DNA from: Ferrimonas senticii DSM 18821
GTDB lineage: Bacteria; Pseudomonadota; Gammaproteobacteria; Enterobacterales; Shewanellaceae
Assembly: GCF_000422665.1 (NCBI RefSeq)
Contig: NZ_AUGM01000004.1
Location: 124,001-188,000, forward strand
DNA: 64,000 nt
Reading direction: 5' to 3'
Shown one piece after another: positions 37,051 through 47,115 of this stretch. The notes beneath the pieces are model-generated. The model was not told the origin of the DNA, did no database searches, and saw only the letters and a list, made by a program, of their open reading frames with translations. The translations under genes were made by a program, and so were the position numbers. The first letter of the stretch is position 1. Every line of letters starts with the position of its first letter.

Positions 37051-38445
37051 TTAAACTCTGGCCTCGCGCCAACGTCGTACTAGGGTGATTGCCGCAGTCA
37101 GCAGGATAGAGCCCAAGATCAAGCCGATTGCCAGAGTCGCTTGTTGCAAGGCGGTTGGATCGATCACCAACATCAACCCCATCCCCGCCATCATGATGCC
37201 GGACATCAGCTTCAGGGTTTGCCCCTCTTTCTCGGTCAGCTTGCGCTTGCCCATGGTCATCGCAAACACGATCACAATCGCCAGCAGTGGGATCACGTAG
37301 ATCAGGTTATACAGCACCAGATAGAGGTAACGACTGCTCAGTGGCAGATCGTGCAGAGTCAGCACGCTGGTGAAAATCATCGGGAAACCGGCGGTGCACA
37401 GCAGTTCATAAGCGTTGGCCAGAATCGACAGCACCACGGTGCCGATGATCATGGTGGTCATACTGCTGGCTTTGGTAAGTTGCCCCATCCGTTTAATCAG
37501 ACCGCTGCGATTTTCCGCCGACATCGACAGTGACACCTCACCCTTAGTGGTGAAGTACTCCTTGATGTTCACGGTGGCGGCGGTAAGCGCCAGCAGTCCA
37601 GCGGCGGTCATGATCCAGCCGCCGTCGGAGCCCCCTAATAGCTCAAAGATGTTGAGCCAAGCGGTCATAAACAGGAAGTAGATAAAGCCGGAGAAGAACA
37701 CAAAAATGCCGCCGACAATCAGCATTCGTACGCGACTTTTGGCATTGACCATAATCGACAGCAAAAACAGCAGCACAAAGAAGGCGCAGGGGTTAAAGGC
37801 ATCAACCCCCGCCAGCACTACCGTCAGCAGCGGCAACGACATCTGTTCGGGCGCGACCACACCCAGCAGCGGTAACTCAATCGGTTGAATCGCTGGGGCC
37901 GTGGCAACCGCGCTGGTATCTAGGCCACAACTGCCATCGCTGCCTTTATCGCAGGTGGCGAACAGCGGTGGTGGATTGTCTTGTTGCAGTTTGAGAGTTT
38001 TGGCGAGCTCCGCTTGTTCGGCGTCGGTCAGCACGCCGCCATTGTGGCGATAGCAATCCACCAACTGCTTTAAGATAAAGCTGCCACTAACCGCTTCGCT
38101 GCTGTAGCCGACACTGGCTTTGCCGCAATAGGCAAAGTAGGGCACTGAACTGGCGGGGATTTGGGTTTCAGCGGCCACCTGTTGCAGTAGCTCGACGGTA
38201 CCGGCCTGCTGGACTTTGGGGCTGATCAGGTTAATCCACGGGAAGCGTTGTGGCAGGGCATCGATAAACGGGTGGGCTTCGGCGCAGTGGGGGCAGGTTT
38301 CTGACCAGAAGAAATAGAGATTTACCTGCGCTGGCTTGGCACCTTGATCATTGAGCCACTCAACCTCGTTCGCTGCCAGCGGCGTTGCCACAATGGCCAG
38401 CAGTAACCATAGCGAGCCCCAAAGCCGCGCTAACATTCGTTCCAT
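37051..38445 (-). CDS. Thioredoxin-fold/CcdA-like thiol-disulfide membrane protein
   Basis: A 464-residue protein. Signal peptide (1-25), N-terminal periplasmic thioredoxin-like domain with CPHC (about residues 51-54), then a six-TM DsbD/CcdA-type membrane part with one Cys in FNPCAFFVLLFLLS and one in LLCTAGFP. Domain order is the reverse of DsbD, where the thioredoxin domain is C-terminal. It probably carries electrons across the inner membrane to periplasmic disulfides; the partner is unknown. Extra Cys pairs lie in the linker (YFAYCGK, ATCDKGSDGSCG). Confidence 0.85.
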   Translation of the reverse strand: MERMLARLWGSLWLLLAIVATPLAANEVEWLNDQGAKPAQVNLYFFWSETCPHCAEAHPFIDALPQRFPWINLISPKVQQAGTVELLQQVAAETQIPASSVPYFAYCGKASVGYSSEAVSGSFILKQLVDCYRHNGGVLTDAEQAELAKTLKLQQDNPPPLFATCDKGSDGSCGLDTSAVATAPAIQPIELPLLGVVAPEQMSLPLLTVVLAGVDAFNPCAFFVLLFLLSIMVNAKSRVRMLIVGGIFVFFSGFIYFLFMTAWLNIFELLGGSDGGWIMTAAGLLALTAATVNIKEYFTTKGEVSLSMSAENRSGLIKRMGQLTKASSMTTMIIGTVVLSILANAYELLCTAGFPMIFTSVLTLHDLPLSSRYLYLVLYNLIYVIPLLAIVIVFAMTMGKRKLTEKEGQTLKLMSGIMMAGMGLMLVIDPTALQQATLAIGLILGSILLTAAITLVRRWREARV

Positions 38446-38668
38446 GAAACTTCCTAAGTAACCAAAATACTAATTGCTTAGGTTGTATAACAATTCCTCC
38501 TTGAGGTGTGTGATCCCCTTGGCTTGTTTGCTTTTTAAACAACATTCGAAAAGTTGGCGAGTTAAGTTGATGTGGCTTCGAGCGAACCGCTGACGCTTGC
38601 GCTAACGGGCTTCGGCTGTGCTCTTACGACTTACTGCAAGCTAATTGCTATCAACTCGCTTTTACCTT

Positions 38669-39390
38669 TGCCTCCGGCGGCCAAGGGCTGTGCCCTTTGG
38701 AATCCCCTACGCCTCCAAGGTTGACGAAAGCCCCTCGTTCTCACCGCACTTCGCGGCAGCATCGGCCCGAGGCGGCATCCATGCCTTCGCGGGCCTCTCG
38801 GGCATCCTGCCCTCGGCTTGCCACTGCGTTTGCGGTTTCACTCGGCGTCAACAAGTCGGCTTAAAGCCGCCATAGCAACCGTCATCAGAAGCATTAAGGG
38901 GAGTGATTTTCTAGCAACGGTTGCGCCAACGGTCTTTGGCCGACTCGCGGCGCTGAGCGGTGTGCTGCGTATTGAGGCCGGAGGCCATGGATGGCCGAAG
39001 TGCGCGGCTTAAATACCAATGCTACGAGGTATTTCCGCACTCAGCTGAGCTGAAATGGTTACAAGACAAGGCAGTTAAGTGACGCTCTAGTGGCTCTAAA
39101 GCAAAGTTAACTAACGCCGTATTGTGACCACTTCAGCCAGCCCGAAGGGAAGTGCTCACAGTCACTGACTCTACGTTAGCGTTTCTCGAAATAGGCCCAC
39201 TATTGCCACTAAACGCTGCCTCGACTCATTGCCTGTGAGCGCTTCTGAGAAGAGAAACTACCTCGCAGCATTGGTATCGGTGACGATGCATCCGCGCAGT
39301 GCCGAAAGGAGCAGCGCAAGGAGCGAAGGGATTTCGCCGTGTTGGAGGCTGTTGGGTGTGCAGAGGGCAACGCCCTTGCCCGCCGGAGGC
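38669..39390. repeat. Mosaic intergenic repeat R2 (inverted copy of R1)
   Basis: Modules alpha (38669-38863), delta (38918-39010), gamma (39013-39277) and beta (39278-39390). Alpha, beta, gamma and delta are each reverse complements of those in R1, but alpha lies next to delta rather than beta, so the block was shuffled as well as inverted. Confidence 0.8.
39013..39277. mobile_element. MITE family gamma, copy 2 (265 bp)
   Basis: Ends ATACCAATGCTACGAGGTA and TACCTCGCAGCATTGGTAT, identical to copy 1. Read in the opposite orientation it matches copy 1 nearly base for base. Confidence 0.75.
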
Positions 39391-39493
39391 AAGAGGCTAT
39401 GGAATGCCAAGCTTTAAGAGCTCGATAGCTGAGGCCAATAACACGTCGAATCGTCGTTACCTGCGAGTGACGCATTAATTGGCTAGGCTACCG

Positions 39494-39522
39494 AGATTTC
39501 CGCGAACGTGTTCGCGGCTACG
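39494..39522. repeat. Short palindromic element, copy 1
   Basis: CCGCGAACGTGTTCGCGG palindrome with flanks GATTT and CTACG. A similar element with flank GGCTACGG is at 40631-40658. Confidence 0.55.
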
Positions 39523-39534
39523 ATCGAATCACTG

Positions 39535-39745
39535 ACGGTTGCGCCAACGGGCTTTGGCCGACTCGCGGCGCTGAGCGGTGTGCTGCGTATTGAGGCCGGA
39601 GGCCATGGATGGCCGAAGTGCGCGGCTAAATCAGGGACGATGCATCAGCGCAGTGCCGAAAGGAGTAGCACAAGGAGCGAGGGGATTTCGCCGCGTTGGA
39701 GGCTTTTGGGATTGAAAAGGGTGAAACCCTTTCCCGCCGGAGGCA
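39535..39745. repeat. Mosaic repeat R3 (delta-beta without gamma)
   Basis: Delta (39535-39629) passes directly into beta (39636-39745) through GCGCGGCTAAATCAGGGACG. In R2 the gamma element occupies this junction, so R3 looks like an unoccupied site. Confidence 0.75.
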
Positions 39746-39815
39746 AACGGCTATGAAATGATGACTTTGCCAGTTACCAGTGACACGTCAATGGCAGAGG
39801 AAACCGGCGAAGCCA

Positions 39816-40427
39816 TCACCCCAACCACAACCACACTCCAAGACCAATCATCACTAAGCCAGAGAGGCGATTAACCCGTTTAACGTTTTGCTGATTGAGC
39901 ATCCGCCGTAGGCTGCTGCCGCCGCTGGCGTACAGGCTCATGCAGATAAATTCGCTGGCCAGAATGATCGCCAGCAGCGCGCCCATTTGCGGTGCTAACG
40001 CTTTGCTGTGATCCAGAAACGGCGGTAGCAGCGACACCATAAAGGCCCAGCCTTTCGGGTTGGCAATGGCGGTAACAAAGCCGCGGCCAAACAGGTTTTT
40101 GCGGTTGATGGCGGCGATCTCGGCATCCGAGGCCAGCTTGCCGCTGCTGCGCATCCCTTCAATGCCTAGGTAGATCAGGTAACCACCACCCAGCCACTTT
40201 AAGGCGGTAAACAGTTGCGGGGTGTTCAGCAGCAGCGCTGCGACACCAAAAGCGGCGGCAAGGGCGACGATGGCGACCCCCAGCAGTTCGCCGAGCATCA
40301 TCGGCAGGGTCCGGCGAAAACCGATGGTCATCCCCAAACTCAGTGCCAGCATCATGCATAAGCCAGGGGTTACTGAAACTAAAAAGAAGGTGGGGATAAA
40401 CAGGGCGAGGGTAGTGATATCAGGCAT
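39816..40427 (-). CDS. LysE family translocator
   Basis: A 203-residue protein with five to six TM helices; start TTLALFIPTFFLVSVTPGLC and GGGYLIYLGIEGMRS are RhtB/LysE hallmarks. Such proteins export amino acids or homoserine lactones; the substrate is unknown. Single gene. Confidence 0.92.
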   Translation of the reverse strand: MPDITTLALFIPTFFLVSVTPGLCMMLALSLGMTIGFRRTLPMMLGELLGVAIVALAAAFGVAALLLNTPQLFTALKWLGGGYLIYLGIEGMRSSGKLASDAEIAAINRKNLFGRGFVTAIANPKGWAFMVSLLPPFLDHSKALAPQMGALLAIILASEFICMSLYASGGSSLRRMLNQQNVKRVNRLSGLVMIGLGVWLWLG

Positions 40428-40630
40428 GGCTGCGGGGTAGTGGCTAGCGATTAGTTTTTAGTTATTAGACAAAAGCGAGCAGCTGTTAGGCGGTGCTCCT
40501 ATATTGATACCGCTTACGCTGATAAGAGCAGCTCTTACTAACGACTGCAACCTAATAACTACTGGCTATCCAGAATCAATAAAAAGCCGAGAACAACGTG
40601 GCGGGATCGGCTCAGCACAAGGCCTCTGGC

Positions 40631-40658
40631 GATCCCGAGAACGGGTTCTCGGCTACGG
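40631..40658. repeat. Short palindromic element, copy 2
   Basis: CCGAGAACGGGTTCTCGG with flanks GAT and CTACGG, related to 39494-39522. It lies 10 bp downstream of cvfB and may form its 3' hairpin, though no T-run follows. Confidence 0.5.
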
Positions 40659-40667
40659 CTAAGCGGC

Positions 40668-41498
40668 TTATTTCAGCTCGATACCATTGTCCAGAATGGT
40701 GATGCGGCCGGCTTTGTAGAGGCCACCGATGGCGCGCTTAAATACCGCTTTGGATACGCGGAAGGTGCGCTTGATGGTCTCTGGATCGGACTTATCGTGG
40801 ATCGGGGCAAAGCCGCCCGGCTGCTTGTTCAGGTAACCGATGATGTGCTCTTGCAGTTGATCTGCTTGCTTGTGGGCTGGCGGTGCGATGCTTAGGTCGA
40901 TGCCACCGTGCTCGCGCACCTTTTTAATAAAGCCCTGCATCTTCATCCCCGGCTTCAGCTCTTGGTGCACGCTGTCGAAGTAGATCAGGCCCCAGTGCTG
41001 ATGGTTGATGATCGCTTTAAAGCCTAAGTCGGAGCGACCGGCGATCAGCAGATCCACCGCTTGGCCGTTGCGGTAGCTTGGCTCGCTGGTATTTAGCATG
41101 CGGTCGATCTTGGCGGTGGCGGCGATGCGATCGGTGTTGTCGATGTATAAGCCAACCACGTAGTAGCGACCTACCTCGAACGGCACTTTTTGCTGGCTGA
41201 ACGGCACAAACAGATCTTTATCTAGACCCCAATCCAAGAACGCGCCGATGCGGTTCACTTGGGTGCACTTCAAGCTGGCAAACTGGCCAACTTGCGCTTT
41301 TGGGGTTTGGGTGGTGGCGATCAGCTGATCTTCCGAATCTAAAAAGATAAACACTTCCACCAGGTCGCCAATTTCGGTCTCTTTTGGTACCCATTTGTTT
41401 GGCAGTAGGATCTGCCCCAGATCGTCGCCATCAAGGTAAACGCCGAAGCCGACCTGCTTAACCACCTTTAAGGTGTTGTATTGACCAATCTGGACCAT
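40668..41498 (-). CDS. S1-like RNA-binding protein, CvfB/YitL family
   Basis: A 276-residue protein with tandem S1-type OB domains (VVKQVGFGVYLDGDDLGQILLP; TQVNRIGAFLDWGLDKDLFVPF) and a C-terminal winged helix (TIKRTFRVSKAVFKRAIGGLY). CvfB in Staphylococcus affects virulence gene mRNA; the role in gammaproteobacteria is unsettled. It is 54 bp downstream of rsuA in the same direction. Confidence 0.9.
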   Translation of the reverse strand: MVQIGQYNTLKVVKQVGFGVYLDGDDLGQILLPNKWVPKETEIGDLVEVFIFLDSEDQLIATTQTPKAQVGQFASLKCTQVNRIGAFLDWGLDKDLFVPFSQQKVPFEVGRYYVVGLYIDNTDRIAATAKIDRMLNTSEPSYRNGQAVDLLIAGRSDLGFKAIINHQHWGLIYFDSVHQELKPGMKMQGFIKKVREHGGIDLSIAPPAHKQADQLQEHIIGYLNKQPGGFAPIHDKSDPETIKRTFRVSKAVFKRAIGGLYKAGRITILDNGIELK

Positions 41499-41552
41499 GG
41501 GAACTCCGAAACAAGAGAAAACAAAAGGGCGCCGAGTATATCCACTTTGGCG

Positions 41553-42245
41553 TTAAATTGCCGCGATTTCCGCAGCGGTTAATGGCCGATATTCACCGGC
41601 TTGTAAACGTCTATCCAGCACAATTGGCCCCATCGACTCACGATGCAGTGTCAGCACCGGATTACGAAAGCGGCCAAACATCCGTTTGATCTGATGATAG
41701 CGGCCTTCGTAGATGGTTAGCCGTGCCTGATGGCTGCTGAGCTGTTCAAGCTGGGCTGGGCTGGTGGTGATCCCCTCATATTCAAAATAGATCCCCTCGG
41801 CAAAGCGGCGGGCGGTATCGGGATCGATTGGATTAGCGAGGGTGACCAGATAGGTCTTTGGCTTCTTCAGTTGCGGCTCGGTAATTCGCCGCGACCACAA
41901 GCCGTCGTTGGTCAGTAGCAACAGCCCAGTGCTGGCTTTATCTAAGCGGCCGGCGATATGCAGTTCCTCCTGCCACGCTTGGGGTAGCAGCGAAACCGCA
42001 GTTGGATGCTTCGGATCGCTGGTGGCGCTAACCACCCCAGCGGGTTTATGCAGCATCAGATATAGCGCCGGTTTGCCCGCTTGCAGCAAGCGGCCGCCGG
42101 CGACCACTTTGGCAAAGCGGTCAACAGCAAACAGCGGGTTGGATTCGACCTTATCATTGACCCACACTTGGCCATCGTCGAGCAGTTTTAGGGCGGTGCG
42201 ACGGCTCCAATCCCGTTGCTGGCAGATAAGTCGGTCTAATCGCAT
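41553..42245 (-). CDS. rsuA: 16S rRNA pseudouridine synthase RsuA
   Basis: A 230-residue enzyme: N-terminal S4 domain (MRLDRLICQQRDWSRRTALK), catalytic Asp in GRLDKASTGLLLLTND, and RYHQIKRMFGRFRN. RsuA makes pseudouridine 516 in 16S rRNA. RluE/RluF relatives share these motifs; S4 presence and length favour RsuA. Confidence 0.9.
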   Translation of the reverse strand: MRLDRLICQQRDWSRRTALKLLDDGQVWVNDKVESNPLFAVDRFAKVVAGGRLLQAGKPALYLMLHKPAGVVSATSDPKHPTAVSLLPQAWQEELHIAGRLDKASTGLLLLTNDGLWSRRITEPQLKKPKTYLVTLANPIDPDTARRFAEGIYFEYEGITTSPAQLEQLSSHQARLTIYEGRYHQIKRMFGRFRNPVLTLHRESMGPIVLDRRLQAGEYRPLTAAEIAAI

Positions 42246-42393
42246 GATAGCTTACGCTCAAAATCTAACAAATAATCACAAAATTGCGTGATTTAAGGGC
42301 AAACATCCTAGCAGATCCGAGACTTAAGCTGGTGAGTTAGGCTAGAATGGCTGCCGTTTTCTTGGCCCCTCGAACACACAAGGCATTGGACGC

Positions 42394-43410
42394 ATGACGC
42401 TACGGGTTGCAATCAACGGATATGGCCGCATTGGTCGATCAACGCTGCGCGCCTTGTATGAAAGTCAACGTCAGCAGCAATTGCAGATTGTGGCGATCAA
42501 TGAACTGGCCAGTTCCGCCGGCATTGCCCACCTGACCCAGTTCGATACCACCCATGGCCGCTTTCATCTGCCGGTCGAGGCCGACGACGGTGAACTGCGG
42601 ATCGGTACCGATCGCATCACCCTGTTAAGTCATGCCGATCCCCGCGATTGCCCTTGGCGCGAGCTTAATATCGATATGGTGTTTGAATGCACCGGTCGTT
42701 TGAATAGCGCCGAGGCGTGCCGAGCTCACCTTGAGGCGGGCGCCAAGCGGGTGCTGATCTCCCATCCGGCCGACAGTGCCGTAGACGCCACCGTGGTCTA
42801 TGGGGTTAACCACAGCCAGTTAACCGGTACCGAAACCATCGTTTCCAACGCCTCGTGCACCACCAACTGCAGTGTGCCGGTATTGAAGTTGCTGGATGAT
42901 GCCTTTGGCATTGAACGCGGCGCCATCACCACCATCCATTCGTCGATGCATGATCAACAGGTGATCGATGCCTATCACGACGATCTGCGTCGTACCCGCG
43001 CCGCCAGTCAATCGATCATTCCGGTGGATACCAAACTAGCTTTAGGGATTGAGCGGCTGTTGCCCCACCTGAAAGGCAAATTTGAAGCGATTGCAGTGCG
43101 GGTACCGACCACCAACGTTACCGCCATGGATCTGTCGTTAACCCTATCCAAGTGGGTTGATATTGCTCAGGTAAACCAACTGCTGCAGCAGGCCGCCGCT
43201 AACCAACCACAACTGCTTGGCTACACCGAAGCGCCGTTGGTGTCGGTGGATTTTAATCACGATCCACGCTCGGTGGTGATCGATGGCAGCCAAACCCGAG
43301 TGGCCGATGGTCATCTGGTTAAGTTGTTGCTGTGGTGCGACAACGAATGGGGCTTTGCCAACCGAATGCTCGATACCGCGTTAAGTTTGAACGCGGTGTC
43401 TAAGTCTTAG
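42394..43410 (+). CDS. epd: Erythrose-4-phosphate dehydrogenase Epd
   Basis: A 338-residue GAPDH-family enzyme: [17 protein letters not shown] Rossmann start, catalytic Cys in SNASCTTNC, and [14 protein letters not shown]. Overall pattern and the epd-pgk-fba order point to Epd rather than glycolytic GapA. It oxidises erythrose 4-phosphate to erythronate 4-phosphate on the pyridoxal phosphate route. 14 bp before pgk. Confidence 0.93.
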   Translation: MTLRVAINGYGRIGRSTLRALYESQRQQQLQIVAINELASSAGIAHLTQFDTTHGRFHLPVEADDGELRIGTDRITLLSHADPRDCPWRELNIDMVFECTGRLNSAEACRAHLEAGAKRVLISHPADSAVDATVVYGVNHSQLTGTETIVSNASCTTNCSVPVLKLLDDAFGIERGAITTIHSSMHDQQVIDAYHDDLRRTRAASQSIIPVDTKLALGIERLLPHLKGKFEAIAVRVPTTNVTAMDLSLTLSKWVDIAQVNQLLQQAAANQPQLLGYTEAPLVSVDFNHDPRSVVIDGSQTRVADGHLVKLLLWCDNEWGFANRMLDTALSLNAVSKS

Positions 43411-43424
43411 AAAAAGGGAATGTT

Positions 43425-44609
43425 ATGACCATCTTAAAAATGACCGAACTGGATCTGACCGGCAAACGTGTGCTGATCCGTCAAGATCTGAACGTGCCAG
43501 TGAAAAACGGCCAGGTAACCTCCGACGCCCGTATTTTGGCGTCGTTGCCAACTATCGAACTGGCGCTCAAAGCCGGTGCCAGTGTGATGGTGATGTCGCA
43601 CCTTGGTCGTCCAACCGAAGGTCTGGTGGAAGCGGAATATTCCCTGCAGCCGGTGGTGGATTACTTGGCGACCAAGCTCGATGTGCCAGTAACCTTGGCC
43701 ACCGACTACCTGAATGGCGTTGAGGCCAAAGCCGGTGAACTGACGGTGCTGGAAAACGTTCGTTTTAACGTTGGTGAAGGCAAGGATGACGAGACTCTGT
43801 CTAAGGCCTACGCGGCGCTGTGCGACATCTACGTGATGGACGCCTTTGGTACCGCCCACCGTGCTCAAGCCTCAACCCACGGGGTTGGTCTGTACGCGCC
43901 AATCGCTTGCGCTGGCCCTTTGCTGGCGGGTGAACTGGAAGCGCTAGGCAAGGCGCTGGATAACCCAGCCCGGCCGCTGGTGGCGATTGTCGGTGGTTCT
44001 AAGGTGTCGACCAAGTTGACTGTACTGGAGTCACTGGCGACCAAAGTGGATCAGCTGGTGGTGGGTGGCGGGATCGCCAACACCTTTATTGCCGCTGCCG
44101 GTTTTCCGGTAGGCAAATCGCTGTATGAGGCGGATTTGGTGGCTGAGGCACAAAAGCTGACCGCCGCGGCGCAAGCTCGTGGTGGTGACATTCCAGTACC
44201 GACCGACGTGATCTGCGCCGATAAGTTTGCCGAAGACGCGACCGCGACCTTACGAGCGGTATCGGAAACTGGCAGCGAAGAGATGATCTTCGATATCGGT
44301 CCAGACAGTGCTGAGGCGTTGGCGGCGATCATTAAGGACGCCGGTACTATCGTCTGGAATGGCCCAGTAGGCGTATTCGAATTCGACCAGTTTGGTAACG
44401 GCACCGAGCGCATCGCCCGCGCCATTGCCGAATCCGAAGCGTTCTCTATCGCCGGCGGCGGCGATACGCTGGCGGCGGTAGATAAGTACGGCATCGCCGA
44501 TCAGGTCTCTTACATCTCTACCGGTGGTGGCGCTTTCCTAGAGTTCTTGGAAGGCAAAACCTTGCCAGCGGTAGCGATGCTGACCAAGCGCGCCGAGCAG
44601 GCAAGCTAA
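43425..44609 (+). CDS. pgk: Phosphoglycerate kinase
   Basis: A 394-residue glycolytic enzyme: [44 protein letters not shown] and the C-terminal [13 protein letters not shown] nucleotide motif. It converts 1,3-bisphosphoglycerate and ADP to 3-phosphoglycerate and ATP. Middle gene of epd-pgk-fba. Confidence 0.98.
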   Translation: MTILKMTELDLTGKRVLIRQDLNVPVKNGQVTSDARILASLPTIELALKAGASVMVMSHLGRPTEGLVEAEYSLQPVVDYLATKLDVPVTLATDYLNGVEAKAGELTVLENVRFNVGEGKDDETLSKAYAALCDIYVMDAFGTAHRAQASTHGVGLYAPIACAGPLLAGELEALGKALDNPARPLVAIVGGSKVSTKLTVLESLATKVDQLVVGGGIANTFIAAAGFPVGKSLYEADLVAEAQKLTAAAQARGGDIPVPTDVICADKFAEDATATLRAVSETGSEEMIFDIGPDSAEALAAIIKDAGTIVWNGPVGVFEFDQFGNGTERIARAIAESEAFSIAGGGDTLAAVDKYGIADQVSYISTGGGAFLEFLEGKTLPAVAMLTKRAEQAS

Positions 44610-44689
44610 AGCAAGCACAACAACCTAATTTAACGCGCTGGCGCTGGTGCCGGCGCGAGCTGTTTCAAATCAATCAGTGGAGCCCCAAC

Positions 44690-45757
44690 ATGGCCTTGAT
44701 CTCCCTTCGTCAGCTGCTGGATCACGCAGCGGAATACAACTACGGCGTACCCGCCTTTAACGTCAACAACCTGGAGCAGATGCGCGCCATCATGCAGGCG
44801 GCAGAGCATACCAACTCGCCGGTTATCGTGCAGGCGTCTGCCGGTGCCCGTAAGTACGCTCGCCCACAGTTCCTGCGTTACCTGATGAATGCGGCGCTGG
44901 AGCAGTACCCAGATGTGCCAGTGTGTATCCACCAGGATCACGGCACCTCGCCAGACGTATGTCAGCGTTCTATCCAGATGGGCTTTAGCTCGGTAATGAT
45001 GGACGGTTCTCTGCGTGAAGACGGCAAGACCCCAGCGGATTACGGTTACAACGTGACTGTTACCCAGCGTACCGTGGCATTTGCCCACGCTTGTGGTGTT
45101 TCTGTGGAAGGTGAAATCGGTTGTCTGGGTAGCCTAGAAACCGGCATGGCGGGCGAAGAAGATGGCGTTGGCGCCGAAGGCATTCTGAGCCACGATCAGC
45201 TGCTGACCGATCCAGAAGAAGCGGCCCGTTTCGTTGCCGCGACTAAGGTAGATGCGCTGGCAATCGCCATCGGTACCTCCCACGGTGCTTACAAGTTCTC
45301 TAAGAAGCCGACCGGTGAAGTGCTGCGTATGGATCGCATCAAAGAGATCCACGCTCGCATCCCAGATACCCACCTGGTAATGCACGGTTCCTCTTCCGTA
45401 CCGCAAGAGTGGCTGCAGATCATCAACCAATACGGCGGCGAGATCCCAGAGACCTACGGCGTGCCAGTAGAAGAGATCGTAGAAGGCATCAAGTACGGCG
45501 TACGTAAGGTAAACATCGACACCGATCTGCGTTTGGCCTCTACCGGTGCGGTACGTCAGTTCCTGGCTCAAAACCCAGCGGAATTCGATCCACGTAAATT
45601 CCTGCAAGCGTCAATGAATGCCATGGCTGGCATTTGTACTGATCGCTTTGACGCCTTCGGCTGTGCTGGCCACGGCAGCAAGATCAAGCCACTGAGCCTG
45701 CAAGCGATGTACAAGCGCTACCAGACCGGTGAAATGGATCCAAAAGTACACATCTAA
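44690..45757 (+). CDS. fba: Class II fructose-bisphosphate aldolase
   Basis: A 355-residue zinc aldolase of the CbbA-like class IIB group: zinc site [40 protein letters not shown], and NIDTDLRLA for phosphate binding. It cleaves fructose 1,6-bisphosphate. Codon bias is strong. A terminator follows. Confidence 0.97.
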   Translation: MALISLRQLLDHAAEYNYGVPAFNVNNLEQMRAIMQAAEHTNSPVIVQASAGARKYARPQFLRYLMNAALEQYPDVPVCIHQDHGTSPDVCQRSIQMGFSSVMMDGSLREDGKTPADYGYNVTVTQRTVAFAHACGVSVEGEIGCLGSLETGMAGEEDGVGAEGILSHDQLLTDPEEAARFVAATKVDALAIAIGTSHGAYKFSKKPTGEVLRMDRIKEIHARIPDTHLVMHGSSSVPQEWLQIINQYGGEIPETYGVPVEEIVEGIKYGVRKVNIDTDLRLASTGAVRQFLAQNPAEFDPRKFLQASMNAMAGICTDRFDAFGCAGHGSKIKPLSLQAMYKRYQTGEMDPKVHI

Positions 45758-45780
45758 TCGCTAACCGATTGAGATTACCC

Positions 45781-45806
45781 AACCCCGCCTCGGCGGGGTT
45801 TTTTGT
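45781..45806 (+). terminator. Terminator of epd-pgk-fba
   Basis: AACCCCGCC TCG GCGGGGTT followed by T6. Confidence 0.92.
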
Positions 45807-45884
45807 GCCATTTATCCGCCATCAGTTGTTAGGTGTCAGTCACTAGTTAGCAGTTATTAGCTATCAGTTGATAGTAACCAGTAA

Positions 45885-46088
45885 GAGCCAGTGCCAAGCG
45901 CTGCCATCGATGTTCCACCGACCTACTAATCACTAAAAGCTGATAACTGCTTTTGGCTATCGAGCCAGTGCCAAGCGCTGCCATCGATGTTTCACCGACC
46001 GACTAATCACTAAAAGCTGATAACTGCTTTTGGTTATCGAGCTAGTGCCAAGCGCTGCCATCGATGTTCCGCTGACCGACTAACGACT
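45885..46088. repeat. 77-bp direct tandem repeat, about 2.6 copies
   Basis: The unit begins GAGCCAGTGCCAAGCGCTGC. Copies start at 45885, 45962 and 46039 (last partial). Each copy ends with an AGCTGATAACTGCTTTTGG stretch that itself resembles the heptamer family. No coding capacity. Confidence 0.92.
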
Positions 46089-46128
46089 AACGACCAACGA
46101 CTAACCACTGATAACTGCTTTTGACTCT

Positions 46129-47019
46129 TTAAGACGGTTCTTCGATTAATAACCCTGCCAAGGCGTTCTCTAGCCACAGCAGCGCTGGCCCTTTTATGCT
46201 CCCTAACGCGGTCACCCGATCCACTGGGACGCTCCATTGCTGCAGATCAAAACGGATTGGCAGCGACATCAATCGCCCCTGAGCGATCGCCGGTTCGGCA
46301 ATGTGGGCGGGCAGGTAACACCAGCCTAGCTGTTGTTGGGTTAATTCACTCATGGCGATGAAATCGTTGCACCACAACAACTTAGGGGAAATCGTTGGGC
46401 AGGTGCTGATGCCTTTGCCATCGATACTGCGCAGCAATAGTTGCCGATGGCTGCTGAGATCACCGCGACCAACACTGGTCAATTTGGCTAAGGGGTGCTC
46501 CGGGTGGGCGACCGTGGCAAACGGCAACTGGCCGATGTAACCCAACTCGACCCCAATCGGCATGCTGTGATCAATCAGCGTTAGGCCGATGTCACCACGT
46601 CCCTGGCGAATGTGCTGATTAATGGCATCGCTATTCTCCACGTGCAGTGACAGGGTAGTGGCACTGAACTGGGCACTAAATTCGGCGAGGATCTGATACA
46701 GCTTGGGCAGCAGCAACGCCGGATCCACCAGCAGTGCCAGGCTGGTTTCGGTATCGCTATTTAAGGTTAAGGCGGTGGCTTGCAGGTCTTGCGCTTGCAG
46801 CAATACTGCTTGCGCCTGTTGCAGCAGCAGTTGCCCTTGCGGGGTCAGGGTGGGTTTGCGGGTGCTGCGGTCAAACAGGGTTTGGTTGAGATCGATCTCA
46901 AGATTGGCGATCCCTTGGCTGATGGCCGATTGCGCTTTACCCAGCTTACGAGCGGCGGCGGAGAACGACCCTTGTTCGGCGCAGCAGACGAACATCTCCA
47001 GTTGATGCAGATTGATCAT
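46129..47019 (-). CDS. LysR family regulator, divergent from PACE gene (copy 2)
   Basis: A 296-residue LTTR with N-terminal helix-turn-helix (GSFSAAARKLGKAQSAISQG) and an effector domain, the same length as the LysR at 13764 and similar in pattern. It starts 96 bp from the divergent PACE-2 gene. The T-N11-A site at 47031-47045 lies just upstream of its start and probably serves control of both genes. Confidence 0.9.
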   Translation of the reverse strand: MINLHQLEMFVCCAEQGSFSAAARKLGKAQSAISQGIANLEIDLNQTLFDRSTRKPTLTPQGQLLLQQAQAVLLQAQDLQATALTLNSDTETSLALLVDPALLLPKLYQILAEFSAQFSATTLSLHVENSDAINQHIRQGRGDIGLTLIDHSMPIGVELGYIGQLPFATVAHPEHPLAKLTSVGRGDLSSHRQLLLRSIDGKGISTCPTISPKLLWCNDFIAMSELTQQQLGWCYLPAHIAEPAIAQGRLMSLPIRFDLQQWSVPVDRVTALGSIKGPALLWLENALAGLLIEEPS

Positions 47020-47030
47020 GGCATTTATCT

Positions 47031-47045
47031 ATCAGTAAAGCTGAT
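47031..47045. promoter_or_regulatory. LysR-type (T-N11-A) operator, PACE module 2
   Basis: ATCAG TAAAG CTGAT, a 5-5-5 perfect inverted repeat fitting T-N11-A, 12 bp upstream of the LysR start. It has the same geometry as ATCAC-N5-GTGAT in module 1. Confidence 0.6.
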
Positions 47046-47115
47046 GGTTACTAACTTGGGTTAATCATAAATAACGATAAATTGGTCGTCATTCAATTTT
47101 GATTAGGAAACGCCA

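Larger units (their letters stand above)
38446..39815. other. Gene-free 1.37-kb region filled by repeats
   Basis: No credible gene. It contains mosaic repeat R2 (38669-39390, inverted relative to R1), the gamma element copy 2, a short palindromic element at 39494-39522 and partial mosaic R3 (39535-39745). The remaining DNA, including 38446-38668, shows no recognised feature. Confidence 0.75.
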
